DNA of 64,000 nucleotides from Sediminimonas sp. (lineage in GTDB: Bacteria > Pseudomonadota > Alphaproteobacteria > Rhodobacterales > Rhodobacteraceae), in assembly GCF_024637375.1 (NCBI RefSeq), contig NZ_JAGXFK010000051.1, positions 1 to 64,000 of the forward strand, read 5' to 3'. Numbering within the stretch: position 1 is the stretch's first letter; each line of letters begins with the position of its first letter. The position numbers and the translations under genes are program-made. Positions 47,501 through 52,594 of the stretch are shown here, in pieces. The notes under the pieces were generated by a model. It searched no databases, had not been told where the DNA came from, and saw nothing but the letters and a program-made list of their open reading frames with translations.

Positions 47501-49378
47501 CGGGCGCTGCGCAGCGCCTTTCATGCGTTCTTGCAGGATTTCCGCCGCCATGGCCTCGGCCTGGTCGCGGGGGGTGTCCTGCTCAGCCATTATATCCGAC
47601 GCCAGCCCTTCCATCTCATCCGGGTCGATGCCATCAGGAACCGCAGCCGCCTGCATTTCCTCACGGCGCTCCTGGATCGGATCGCGTGCCGTGATTTCGA
47701 TCTCGCCGGACGCAATCTGGTCCGGGGATACCAGAAGCGGGCCGTCCTCGCTGTTGAGCATCAGCCCGTCGGCCGTTTCCTCGACGAACTCGGCGTCCAT
47801 CGTGATCCCGTCCGGCGTGGTGATGCGCACGCGCGCGCCATCTGTCAGCCCGCTGGAAAGGGACGGCCCGGCGCGCTCCGCGGCGCGGCTCAGGGGGCCG
47901 GCCGGCGGGGCTTCTGGTGCGGAGGGGAATTCCGGCAGTGCGTCGCCGTCCAAGTCATCGTTGGGCGCCGGCTCAGGCGCAGGTGCAGGGGGTTCGCCGC
48001 CGGGTGCGGGTTCATCGTTGGGCCCGGCGTTGCGCGGCGCAGTGGGGGCGGGCTTCGGATTAACCGGGCCGCCATCGCGCCCGCCTTCCATGTCGCCGCC
48101 GTCCGCGTCGCCTCCACGCATGGAGCCGACGGCGCCAGCGCCGCCGCCAAGAACCGCGCCGACAAGGGCGCCCTCGGTCGCGTTTTCGGTCCAGCCGCGA
48201 TCCGGGTCATAAAGCTTCTGCGCCACCACGTTGTTCGCAACGGTCGCAAGGTATTCCTGCGCCGCTTCCTCACCTGACCCCTTGGCAATGTGGATCAGGC
48301 GCTTCATCACGCCGTTGGTGATCTTTTTGCGAAACGACGGCGGCAATATCTTGAGCGCGCGCGCCAGCGGGATCATTTCGGTCGCGCCGATCGTCATGCC
48401 AATCTTGGATGCCTGCTCCGCAACTGCCTCGTCGGCGCCGGCCTCTTTCGCTTCCTCATAGAGTTGCCGGGCGTTCATCCCCATGCCGGAAACCGCCGCG
48501 CCGGCGCCGGCTGTCGGCAGGCCGGCGACGCCCATACCGGTCATGTTGCCCGCGCCGCGCGCCACCTGGCCCCAGAATGACTGATCGCGCTCGTCAGGCG
48601 CGCCGAGCGTGCTTTCGGTCGCATCAAGGACGGCTTGGCCGCGCTGGAAGCCCGCGGTCTCGGGAAGCGTTTCCGCGCCCATCGTTTCGGTTGCCTGGTT
48701 CTGGCGGATTTGCGCCTCAAGCTGCCCGATCTGTTCCTGGACGTAGGCGCGTTCCTCGTCCGACGGCAGGTTTGGCAACTCTGCCTTGAGCGCCTCGACC
48801 TGCTGCCTCGCATTGTCGATGCGCTGGCCGGCCTGCTCGCGCATGTTGCGCGCGCCCTCCAGCTGCGACCTGCCGGCTGCGTCCTGCGTGCCAGCCACGG
48901 CGTCGGCCGCGCCTGCGGCGAACTGCTGCCCCCGGCGCTTCATCAGGGATCCCGCGCCCTCGCCTTCGAAGACGTCGCCATCATCGCCGGGCTGCGCGCC
49001 GCCCTGCCCATTCAACGCCAGCGCCCGGTCCACGATCGCATCGCCATCATCGCCAAGAAGCGACGACATGGCCTCGCGCATGGGGGCGCCCTGCTGCAAC
49101 TGCTGGCCCAGCTTGGTTGAAAATTCCTGCGACACGCGCGCGGCGGCAGTGGGGTCTTCCACCTGCGCGCTCACGGCTTCCTGGAACGCGGCGACGATGT
49201 TCGGCGGAACCTGCGTGGCGGCGGCGATTTCGGTGGGCTTGAGAAGGTCTTGCCGGGGCGCGGTGGCGGGCTTTTTCTCTTTTTCGCGCTGCTGGGTCGA
49301 GAAGATCGACTTCGGCTTGCGGCGCTCAAGGGTTGCTTCAACGGGGGAATAGGCAAAGACGTTATCGGCCACGGGCAT
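35555..49378 (-). CDS. Giant polyvalent protein: adenine methyltransferase, Strawberry-notch-like helicase, HExxH region
   Basis: An uninterrupted frame encoding 4,607 aa. Approximate order: 1-~900, coiled coil and low-complexity linkers with a glycine-rich hydrophobic stretch near 270-310; ~1110-1230, a polyvalent-protein-associated domain (EGADGDHVDFYMGDNP); ~1700-1930, N6-adenine methyltransferase (YEPSAGTGMLL, catalytic NPPF near 1800); ~2170-2800, Strawberry-notch-like SF2 helicase (GDQTGVGKGR near 2180, DESHEAG near 2318, GRINRTGQTK near 2715); ~3510, a zinc-peptidase-like HEIIHALR; ~3600-4607, helical large-polyvalent-protein domains with a hydrophobic patch near 4340. Such proteins, like P1 DarB, are packaged in the capsid and injected to protect or process incoming DNA. 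It has its own promoter module. Confidence 0.92.
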   Translation of the reverse strand: MPVADNVFAYSPVEATLERRKPKSIFSTQQREKEKKPATAPRQDLLKPTEIAAATQVPPNIVAAFQEAVSAQVEDPTAAARVSQEFSTKLGQQLQQGAPMREAMSSLLGDDGDAIVDRALALNGQGGAQPGDDGDVFEGEGAGSLMKRRGQQFAAGAADAVAGTQDAAGRSQLEGARNMREQAGQRIDNARQQVEALKAELPNLPSDEERAYVQEQIGQLEAQIRQNQATETMGAETLPETAGFQRGQAVLDATESTLGAPDERDQSFWGQVARGAGNMTGMGVAGLPTAGAGAAVSGMGMNARQLYEEAKEAGADEAVAEQASKIGMTIGATEMIPLARALKILPPSFRKKITNGVMKRLIHIAKGSGEEAAQEYLATVANNVVAQKLYDPDRGWTENATEGALVGAVLGGGAGAVGSMRGGDADGGDMEGGRDGGPVNPKPAPTAPRNAGPNDEPAPGGEPPAPAPEPAPNDDLDGDALPEFPSAPEAPPAGPLSRAAERAGPSLSSGLTDGARVRITTPDGITMDAEFVEETADGLMLNSEDGPLLVSPDQIASGEIEITARDPIQERREEMQAAAVPDGIDPDEMEGLASDIMAEQDTPRDQAEAMAAEILQERMKGAAQRPPLDTTPLFADTGTSAGGNASTMAGRAPSGPVRLQKRPFTNLINSRLGGIDPDSEFARELNHIGVTPQSMPGLFRHGGAKEVDNLVAGDWGEYADIVGRDGEYLSRQGVIDAIAREAAGEPVQDQTQRDLQQEKEARQWSDEARAQGIDVDETGLIEADQNQINDFGLIIPHPEHDFATPDERVDTIGASLRQTEVEGGFSLTDAERAEAFDTLERDGGIVEDVLWRILEREVEDGPATADTRQDPDSAPPFGEQDIPRARQQQDAAEGAGNAGQSAGQQGREGGGRASVEDVGALGEQEAAARSEVTADDQSASATERTPEGDQSLIPGVTPVTDGDRAQAGTQRPMRGGQEAPPEGGLFDDGARAQDDMFAPEQTAKPTGKIHTTKDGYQDTRDADMTTVRDPDGRVIFQGEPDVDQEKVRAAIRKDRKRRRNEAKEKERGEGQEGEIEAAAAKTDPNPTPAQAEAENYKTGKTEWQGRTLSIENRKGSTRSKVGPDGKTAWEVEMPAHYGRILRTEGADGDHVDFYMGDNPDSESVWVVDQMDADTGRFDEHKVMLGFNDATQAAETYKAGFSDGKGQQRLGGIRKMSVPEFDAWLESDTKKPITPKAKRQDKEAATGRITTTDDRGPHYAAGRKAGESGEARELPSYFTNERGKNAKDWLAGYDEGSKAAATAPDQPTVPRVMVNLVGSDGKKAAERGEPQQKSARPDAAPQQEDAERDAPTPTTEPEAGQGEAVTQQEANSSHVEFATRRGLAIDDASGILDGASFQDFEMGEFRVWRETPPPAQDFARTVTVGGRKIPVAGIVWGVRDSVGRAGFSGIAYAVGSDGEAAAIKRARDLATKKNTGDPAPSQGSAAPEGMSGLTAEENAELAALEAELSGIMKNQTSSGLDPKLVELAYKIGRLYIRAGRRQFSDFIKALMDRAGLTFEQAQPVARNAYNQLRDDMDLDGQDVGDMQSSAEVMQIVRDMRDKQAAEPEPDRSQTGARPEPAAATRPESVRLAEHFQKRLGDGAEYSTIVAARKEASEFLGRDLSEADLKMVEEAMESGVVQAARDIVRTGKTEAQKFDELVALYKRQPKLAQRTSSSIQYQAYSTPAPMAYLASRLAGIDAQSSVYEPSAGTGMLLIEATPANVTANELQGSRSDLLQRLYSEGDIRQTDAMEDTPPNGQDAVIANPPFGKVKGEDGRNKEWAFEGSTGTTGEIDHAISMRALSAMKDDGRAVLIVGGHQGDADARKTGYRAPKRRAFWKKLYDNYNVTEHFTLDGDMYSRQGAGWPVDVVVIEGRGKSGKSLPMKEAPVLYNAWDQLKGRIDGQQDSLDPRGQRSADSGGSDAPPQQTTDRGTVSGSSEASVRPDGARDQGNGRRPVGDGAGADVQMGRPDAQQRPGDTGNAGEAVRNAQDAGAEPSSVPDQPGENQGRTGDAGTAQPDAVQRPSRGDLPDAVKPKDTRAKVERNNTEAETDFQVQYTPRSNAQFAVGTLVPKNVADSVGRALGSLEARVGDIDQFVARELDYDVDDMLGTPEKRGYFSAEQVDAIALAIDNVGDGLGFIIGDQTGVGKGRIVAGMIRYALRQGKTPVFFTVNPGLYGDMMRDLRDIGMGDIQSEVMVTNNSLRAGKAVPVSSKSGDTISSGTSAEQDAWIRAMLREGSLPEGKRVLFTTYDQMTTDKGNVTNRMRAMQSIAPNAMFILDESHEAGGTANAQPKKEGDPEPRSVFIRKLLAASPNGKMFSSATFAKNSAVMSLYTSTNLRNALPSAEKLEQAVEQGGVPMQQVISAALVQDGQYVRRERTYEGISMEMDVLSSDPIAAENGAKAVREIFKLDSGFMEGIREAYAEELMAEGSGAARDAAIGEAGASSTNFASTMHNVVAQLLLSVKTGEVADRAIDLFKQGKKPIIALSNTNASIVEDYINDRDLSVGDSLDVPFNEILRRYLDRLRRITIKDEDQNKSYYFLTDGDIERLGGRIALDEVRAAEKMIAEIDLGDLPGSPIDAIRDKMEAAGINVGEITGRSKQIRNGVLETRKNDQASKKRTMNGYNSGEYDGLIINRSGATGFSMHATDAADNDGKVRAMLILQPDNNIDVFMQMLGRINRTGQTKLPEYYISVSDLAVEKRPAALLMKKLASLNASTTANKKSAVTMEDAPDFMNKHGDKVVRQYLLDNPDVSVATGVAAPKTAGASGGIAAKLTGKLIVLGPKRTEEIYVDIEQAYKNYIDELDSIGANDLEAKVVEIDAKTESSQVIEEGVAPESAFGRDTILEAVDAKILGKPYTPEKLDELIAEARAGKSIDAHVDDQIEKMDRLYSDMIDANKKRREELVERQKQAKTEKQKDKVADLINRHDAATATQQDKFRAIKSAISQFAPGRPMMVSFLQNGQTQDTVYAMALGADLSRVSDNPTAASKISVRIALASPGRQITVSMSRLTDADADDYSITGAREETVRKAFENGQAEAREKREVVTGNVINAFSKFKGRGQIVMFRRDDGSLDQGLMLPKDFSAEQAMADAPRSFTSVDQAIKFVSEAGTSNAPALLKTADEVMTVQRTPGSRGEFEIRIDKKRGHKPYIFNPTVREILGDFSTRSGPFKKSIESRDVLGKVLSEYEMSLGSEFIADAHKNEAQAIIDADKPAPKASRREPVTSLTGKEIEPKGDGMRALRAAGIRWYRDNLVGKRITNRETGWEIGFTRRGAAKSVNAKGEDLVRLIPALEQVMTHGTLVSTMPDIYGRQQMKAVHKFAARVMLAGQPKDVVVTVREDSNGRMHYDLSKDMSVGARFSKKSTARRGETHIDPVLEVSPDTLNVAIAPEPVKRTVVEPAEVRGLKGRLRAELKRVGLSSRIKLRVSDGPIDADYPGMSALDGYFLDETIGVASDATGVGGAIGALRHEIIHALRDSSLWGGSHGLFTKAEWQTLVRAARSPANKHLRDKIKRLYPDLNATAQIEEVVAEMFREWGAKRDTATPVGRALAKLGDVIQAITKALRLSGADTAADVFGRINGGEVGGRGPDGPGGGGGMRASRRDPAHPANVEPVYDANAERGRKKLLGNIMTQAMAGMKTGDSANALALVPGRPLFTELGKNLPSAQKYLRLKEAMDTLRNERHGDTDEIAQKWRRLISGDKIWKRGDRPNNARMMDLMHDSTIAGQDPSKPYMSVVEARDSEILETHNPNSVAYKAAKARQNREIRRKADYARLREAFDSLPQEFQAMFRTVRDEYRKLAEQFEKAIEEQAAKAMTVAVRRAERAHEREIERIKDDGLDGAEKDQAIEEANAALSKAKLRTRLSKQARIAQLRKKFESNRIEGPYFPLSRFGDLYVTSRDESGKIVSFSKFEKVADQQEEAARMRREGYDVEVGVMSETNMRDMVDPGFVADVEGLLSEISADNTVMDAIWQRWLETLPDMSLRKNRMHRKGTPGYSGDAFRAFGTQMFHGAHQLARLKYSLDMSEALEVAADEARRSDDPVRDGLVVREMDRRHEYVMNPQGAAWAQGATSAAFVYYLGMTPAAALVNVSQTSVVGTPILGAFYGKGGIRKAARELTRAMADFTTGKGHAADSSRLTDDERAAMHDAYSRGVVDKSQSHDLAGVGETGVEYSATRTMIMEKVSWFFHHAERMNREVTFLAAYRMAKDKGLDREAAIQKAGDLTWKTHFDYQNTARPRLLQNDYMRVAMVFRNFQINMLWRLFRDTHQMMRGKTKSERQEAMAQLAGITGSMMFHAGVKGTWGYALITGLLGLFFSGGSDDVEEAMETALLNYLPKDAAGMILNGAPGYWAGIDLTNRIGMPELWFRKPWRELEGEEEYNYWIRQMLGAVPGIGENIWRGVSMVKDGEVWRGVEKMTPKFINDIMQTGRYWVEGAETYRGDPIIDEFRVGELLAQAVGFTPARLSERYDLNSRMKSRERRIMDERGDILAAVRKSRREGDGLTPAIVDLIVDFNSKHPTYPITVQTLKQSIRGGMRASQRNVQGAQLNPRLDYTIRSTTRDPIYD
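43159..43554 (-). CDS. Possible overprinted gene inside the giant gene (131 aa)
   Basis: A complete frame in the +1 phase relative to the giant gene. The product looks like a real soluble protein (LTEEQYLDHLRRRFARMVRE, DPWAMAQERMSKWDGL, LMQFNDLLAAIYPTP), while the giant protein in the same place is a low-complexity Gly/Asp/Gln/Pro linker. AAAGG precedes the ATG at 43554 by about 9 nt. A run of nine Gs at 43483-43491 (Cs in the sense strand) lies within it. No family recognised. It could be a chance frame, so confidence is moderate. Confidence 0.5.
   Translation of the reverse strand: MDSKIAWTPGDSDPRIAGVLMPPPSKPLTEEQYLDHLRRRFARMVRETKEMGGDPWAMAQERMSKWDGLTPSSDREIPEMLARRSETLRTQGLNLHLFPINPEKIKEEPETREPLSLMQFNDLLAAIYPTP
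44523..44563. repeat. 11-bp tandem repeat in the giant gene
   Basis: GGCTCCGGTCT repeated three full times plus 8 bp, inside a Pro/Glu-rich linker of the giant protein just before the methyltransferase part. The unit length is not a multiple of three, so gain or loss of one copy would shift the frame. Confidence 0.85.
46582..46800 (-). CDS. Possible overprinted gene inside the giant gene (72 aa)
   Basis: A complete +1-phase frame with a very good ribosome-binding site (GAGAGG, 6 nt before the ATG at 46800). The product is basic, starts MAQRPQTPGKTRIPLPRSAS and ends with a helical Lys/Glu-rich segment (ASKAEKAEAERQLKMLAHLE). The giant protein here (about residues 860-930) is a low-complexity Gln/Gly/Ala linker. 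Real-protein composition plus RBS argue for a nested gene. Function unknown. Confidence 0.55.
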   Translation of the reverse strand: MAQRPQTPGKTRIPLPRSASKTFRERVSSKTRQKAQATLDNPQASKAEKAEAERQLKMLAHLESKKPLLDLK

Positions 49379-49408
49379 ACCTCATCGGGACAGGGTAGCG
49401 AAGGTGGC

Positions 49409-49467
49409 CGCACGTCATGCGCGGTATCACAGGGGTATGCTAGCAGAAGGTCGGGTCGGATGGAAGC
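49409..49467 (-). promoter_or_regulatory. Phage promoter/operator module, copy 2 (giant gene)
   Basis: Minus strand CGCTTCC, 21 nt from CTTC to TGCTAGCAT, then 23 nt to GCGCATGACGTGCG. It lies 31 nt upstream of the giant gene start. Blocks and spacing agree with the three other copies. Confidence 0.65.
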
Positions 49468-49473
49468 GGCGCG

Positions 49474-49740
49474 TTAGCGGGCGCGCTTGCCGGAAGCCTC
49501 GCGCTTTGCTGCCATTTCATCACGCATCTTGTTGCGCCGATCACGTTCGCGGCCAATCTGGCTATTGATCCAGAGGCCAACGCAAAGCGTGCCGATGACC
49601 GCGACGATGACACCCACCGCGATGCTGTCGGTCGCGATTAGGACCATGAAGCCGAAAAGGCTGCCGATGGACAGACCAGACGCCAGCATGGCGATCCAAC
49701 CGTAAATCTGGGCGCGGTCATGATAATCAGGGAAGCGCAT
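49474..49740 (-). CDS. Small two-span phage membrane protein
   Basis: Product of 88 aa with two adjacent hydrophobic helices (IYGWIAMLASGLSIGSLFGF and AVGVIVAVIGTLCVGLWI) and a basic, charged tail (RERDRRNKMRDEMAAKREAS). The ATG at 49740 (or GTG 49746) lies inside a perfect inverted repeat. It sits alone between two promoter-like modules. It could be a second holin, an antiholin or a superinfection-exclusion protein; nothing decides between these. Confidence 0.7.
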   Translation of the reverse strand: MRFPDYHDRAQIYGWIAMLASGLSIGSLFGFMVLIATDSIAVGVIVAVIGTLCVGLWINSQIGRERDRRNKMRDEMAAKREASGKRAR

Positions 49741-49778
49741 GCTCACAATATAAGCATGCGCCCCGCTGTTGTGAAGCC
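49735..49778 (-). promoter_or_regulatory. Inverted repeat and variant promoter module at the small membrane-protein gene
   Basis: Arms GCGCATGCT (49735-49743) and AGCATGCGC (49753-49761) are perfect, with a 9-nt AT-rich spacer. On the minus strand GGCTTCA lies upstream at the same distance class (20 nt to TGCTTATAT), so this is a relative of the other modules with the operator-like part turned into a full palindrome covering the start codon. Confidence 0.55.
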
Positions 49779-49827
49779 CTGTGCTAGCGCATTGGCGTCA
49801 CGGTCGGTTTTATCTCAACACATCGTG

Positions 49828-49953
49828 TCAATGGCAATGATAGGGCTTGGAGCCCGCGTGGCACCCTGCGGAGTTGGTCCCGCCCGAATGCGCCAGGGCG
49901 CCAGAGGCTGCCGTTGCTGCGACAAGTGCAGCCATAGCTAAGGCTCTAATCAT
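49828..49953 (-). CDS. Tiny secreted peptide (YHYH-like motif)
   Basis: A 41-aa product: signal peptide MIRALAMAALVAATAASGALA, then about 20 residues HSGGTNSAGCHAGSKPYHCH. The Cys/His-rich tail resembles the small YHYH-type secreted proteins of Proteobacteria, which are usually longer. AAGGAATG precedes the ATG at 49953. Upstream are two palindromes. It may be a host-modifying lysogenic-conversion factor (morons often look like this), but that is inference. Confidence 0.65.
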   Translation of the reverse strand: MIRALAMAALVAATAASGALAHSGGTNSAGCHAGSKPYHCH

Positions 49954-49980
49954 AGAATCATTCCTTTTTTGTTGCGGTGA

Positions 49981-50017
49981 GTCGACGCTAGCAGTCGACG
50001 CAAAGTTGCGCAACTTT
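49981..50017. promoter_or_regulatory. Two adjacent palindromes upstream of the tiny secreted-peptide gene
   Basis: GTCGAC-GCTAGCA-GTCGAC (49981-49999), and two bases further a perfect 16-bp palindrome AAAGTTGCGCAACTTT (50002-50017). On the minus strand the first includes TGCTAGCGT, like an extended -10. Operators for a repressor are plausible. No U-run follows, so a terminator is unlikely. Confidence 0.5.
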
Positions 50018-50057
50018 TCCGCGATTTTCCTGTTTGTTTCGCCGCCCCCGCCCTGCC

Positions 50058-51782
50058 TCACTCGGTATAGTTCGGGGGCGGCTCCTGCCGAGGTGGTGCG
50101 TAGCCCTGCGCCGCCAACCCCATCGCCCGGGCCACGTTGTCGCGTGCCTCCTGCGTGATCTGCGCATTGGACGGCATTCCCTCAGCGGTGACAAGGCTCT
50201 GATCCGTGTACTGCTTCCGCAACCGGGCCGCCTCGGCGATGATCTTCTTGGCGATATCCTCTTGCTGCCCTGACGCCTTCTTGGCTTGCTCGGCCTCAAG
50301 CTTCTGCGCCGCCTGCATTTGCTCCCAAAGCATTTCGAAGACGTTTTCGGGCGCCAGAGCGTAGAGCCCCTCCTGTATCAGATCGCCCTGGTCCTCATAG
50401 TCGCGCGTGAAGGTTTCCCCGGTTTCGCGATTGCGGAATGTCAGGCGGGCGCCGGTAATCTCCCCGTTCTCGCCGCGCTGGAATCCGCTTTGCTCGCGCA
50501 CCACGTCGAACCCGTCGTCGAAAGCGTTGTAGGTGTCAGACAGGTGATCCATGAGGCCATCTTCATCGCCGATCGTGGCGGCATGCACGGCCTTGCTCCA
50601 ACTTTCCAACTGACCCTTGGTCTCGCGTGCCTGCGACCATTCTTCGAACGCCTGCGCTTTCTCGATATCGCCGCGCTGGAGGTACAGGTCCACGATCTTC
50701 GGCACGGCCTTCTTGGCGTAGAAGTCCATGAAACTGTCCGTCGCGCGCTTCTGCTGCGCCGGGGTGAACTTCGGCGCTCCGCTGCGCTCCTTGCCCTTGG
50801 CTCTGTTCGGGTCCGGCGCACTGGCGGCGGCGGCCTGAACGGACGGCGGATCTTGCGGCGACACCGGCGGGCGCTGGCTCTCGCCGGGCGTGGATGCTTG
50901 CGGCGCGTCCGGTGCTGCGCGCCCCCGCGGCGAAGGATCATTGCGCCCGGCGACACCGCGCGCCAGAACCCCGCGCTCCGGCGGCGTGCTGGGCATATCG
51001 GGCCGTGACGGGGCTGCCGGCTGGGCGGGTTGTTGCGGTGTTTGGCTTCCCTGCGGGTTATCCGCGGCGAGAAACCTGCTGCGCCCCTGTGGCACCATGG
51101 CCGCCCAAAGATCGCTCGGCTTCATGTTGGCGCTTTGCGCCGCCTCCTGGACGCTCGGGTTTTGCGCGAAGCTGGCGGGCATCGGTGCGCTTGCGGGATC
51201 GGACGTGCCGCCGCCTGCCGCCTGGGGCGCGTCGTTCATGATAGTGCGGGGCGCGGGGCGCGCTGGCGCCTGCGGTGTGGTCCGGTCAACCTGCGGTCGC
51301 TGCGGCATTGCCATATTCTGCGGCTGGGGCATCTGCTGCGGTGCCATTTGCTGGCCGACACCCGGTGGCGTGGGGTTGATGCTGCGCGGGCGTCGTGCGG
51401 GCGCCTCCTGCTGCGGCGCCTGCGGCTGCGGCGTGTTGATGTCGCCGCTCAGAACGTCCGAATTCGGGTCGGGCTGGGTGATGATGCTGCGCCCGGGGTT
51501 GGGCGCGCCCTGCGTCTCGTATTCCTCGCGAGCGCCGTCGTAGGCATCGGTCATACGTTGGCGCTCGGCCTCGGCGCGCTGCCGGGCGCGTTGCTGGGCG
51601 GCGCGCTTGCGCTCGCGTTCGCTCTTGGTCCACTCGCGGTCCTCGCGCGCCCAATCGAACCGCTCCGCTTCGCGCGCGAGCTGCTCGTCCTCGATCTTCT
51701 GCCGGCGTTTCTGGTTCTTGATCCCGGTGCCGAGTTGATAGCCCGACATTGCGCCTTCGATGAATGATCCCAAGCCTGCCAT
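50058..51782 (-). CDS. Internal virion / ejection protein candidate
   Basis: Product of 574 aa. It opens MAGLGSFIEGAMSGYQLGTG, then a charged helix (EREAERFDWAREDREWTKSE style), a ~230-residue Pro/Gln/Ala-rich disordered region, and a helical C-terminal part from ~residue 330 (KRATDSFMDFYAKKAVPKIV) to a final helix near 480-530. Size, disorder and position next to transglycosylase- and chaperone-domain genes suggest an ejection protein carried in the capsid. Its first residues resemble those of the next gene's product. Confidence 0.65.
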   Translation of the reverse strand: MAGLGSFIEGAMSGYQLGTGIKNQKRRQKIEDEQLAREAERFDWAREDREWTKSERERKRAAQQRARQRAEAERQRMTDAYDGAREEYETQGAPNPGRSIITQPDPNSDVLSGDINTPQPQAPQQEAPARRPRSINPTPPGVGQQMAPQQMPQPQNMAMPQRPQVDRTTPQAPARPAPRTIMNDAPQAAGGGTSDPASAPMPASFAQNPSVQEAAQSANMKPSDLWAAMVPQGRSRFLAADNPQGSQTPQQPAQPAAPSRPDMPSTPPERGVLARGVAGRNDPSPRGRAAPDAPQASTPGESQRPPVSPQDPPSVQAAAASAPDPNRAKGKERSGAPKFTPAQQKRATDSFMDFYAKKAVPKIVDLYLQRGDIEKAQAFEEWSQARETKGQLESWSKAVHAATIGDEDGLMDHLSDTYNAFDDGFDVVREQSGFQRGENGEITGARLTFRNRETGETFTRDYEDQGDLIQEGLYALAPENVFEMLWEQMQAAQKLEAEQAKKASGQQEDIAKKIIAEAARLRKQYTDQSLVTAEGMPSNAQITQEARDNVARAMGLAAQGYAPPRQEPPPNYTE

Positions 51783-51784
51783 GG

Positions 51785-52594
51785 TTACGAATCCTCTTTG
51801 CGATAGAACATGCGCACGAGCCTCTGTGCGGGCGACTCGTCGCCGAATATGCTGCGCGCCACGCGCTCGGCCGCCGGGGTGTTGTCACCCTTCGGCTTGG
51901 GCGTCCCCGACCCGCGCGATGGCGCCCCGGCGTGCGTCTTTGCATAGTCGAGCAGCGACGTCTTGTTGGAGTCAGCGGGGTTGTACTTTCCGCCAGATGT
52001 CAAAAGCTTGCGCATTCCGTTCTTGCCGCCCAGATGAGCCATGGCGCGCATGCCGTTGCGGGTCATACGGACGCCGCCGACTTCCTGACCGAGATACTTG
52101 TCCAGCCCGTTGCTTTCGATGAAGCCGTCGATATCCCGCACATGCCAGTCCTGAACGCGCTCTTGCAGTTTGCGGCTTTCTTCCTTGGGAAGGCTCACGA
52201 AATCATTCGTCGTGACCTTGCTGCCGGTGGCGCGGTTGAAGTCGTCGAGACGTTCCTGTCCGAACTGATATTTCCCGGTGTAGCCCTCGTCGTTCACAAC
52301 GTCATATCGCCCACCGCTTTCCGTGCGCGACAGGCTGGCGTCGAATTCTGAGGCATAGTCACCGCGCCCGCTTCCGTGTCGCTGGCCTTCGCTGACCACG
52401 CTGCGACCCGCCGCCGTGTTTTCGGGGATGAATGATGGCGTGCCGCCGGATGCGCCGCCGCCGCTGTTGGTGGCGCCATCCCCGCTGCCATTCAGCCGAT
52501 CCAGCGCATCGGTGATCGACCGCTGGCGCCTCATGCCGCGGCCTGTGCTGATACCGCCGGCCAGCCCTTGAAGGAACGAACCCGCGCCCGCCAT
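51785..52594 (-). CDS. Virion-associated transglycosylase-like protein
   Basis: Product of 269 aa. After a start similar to the neighbouring protein (MAGAGSFLQGLAGGISTG) and a Gly-rich linker, residues ~85-205 resemble lysozyme-like domains: SLSRTESGGRYDVVND gives a catalytic Glu, GYTGKYQFGQERLDDF the second motif, and MTRNGMRAMAHLGGKNGM a later helix. It would open the peptidoglycan during DNA injection. The start shares one base with the preceding stop (TGATG). Confidence 0.78.
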   Translation of the reverse strand: MAGAGSFLQGLAGGISTGRGMRRQRSITDALDRLNGSGDGATNSGGGASGGTPSFIPENTAAGRSVVSEGQRHGSGRGDYASEFDASLSRTESGGRYDVVNDEGYTGKYQFGQERLDDFNRATGSKVTTNDFVSLPKEESRKLQERVQDWHVRDIDGFIESNGLDKYLGQEVGGVRMTRNGMRAMAHLGGKNGMRKLLTSGGKYNPADSNKTSLLDYAKTHAGAPSRGSGTPKPKGDNTPAAERVARSIFGDESPAQRLVRMFYRKEDS

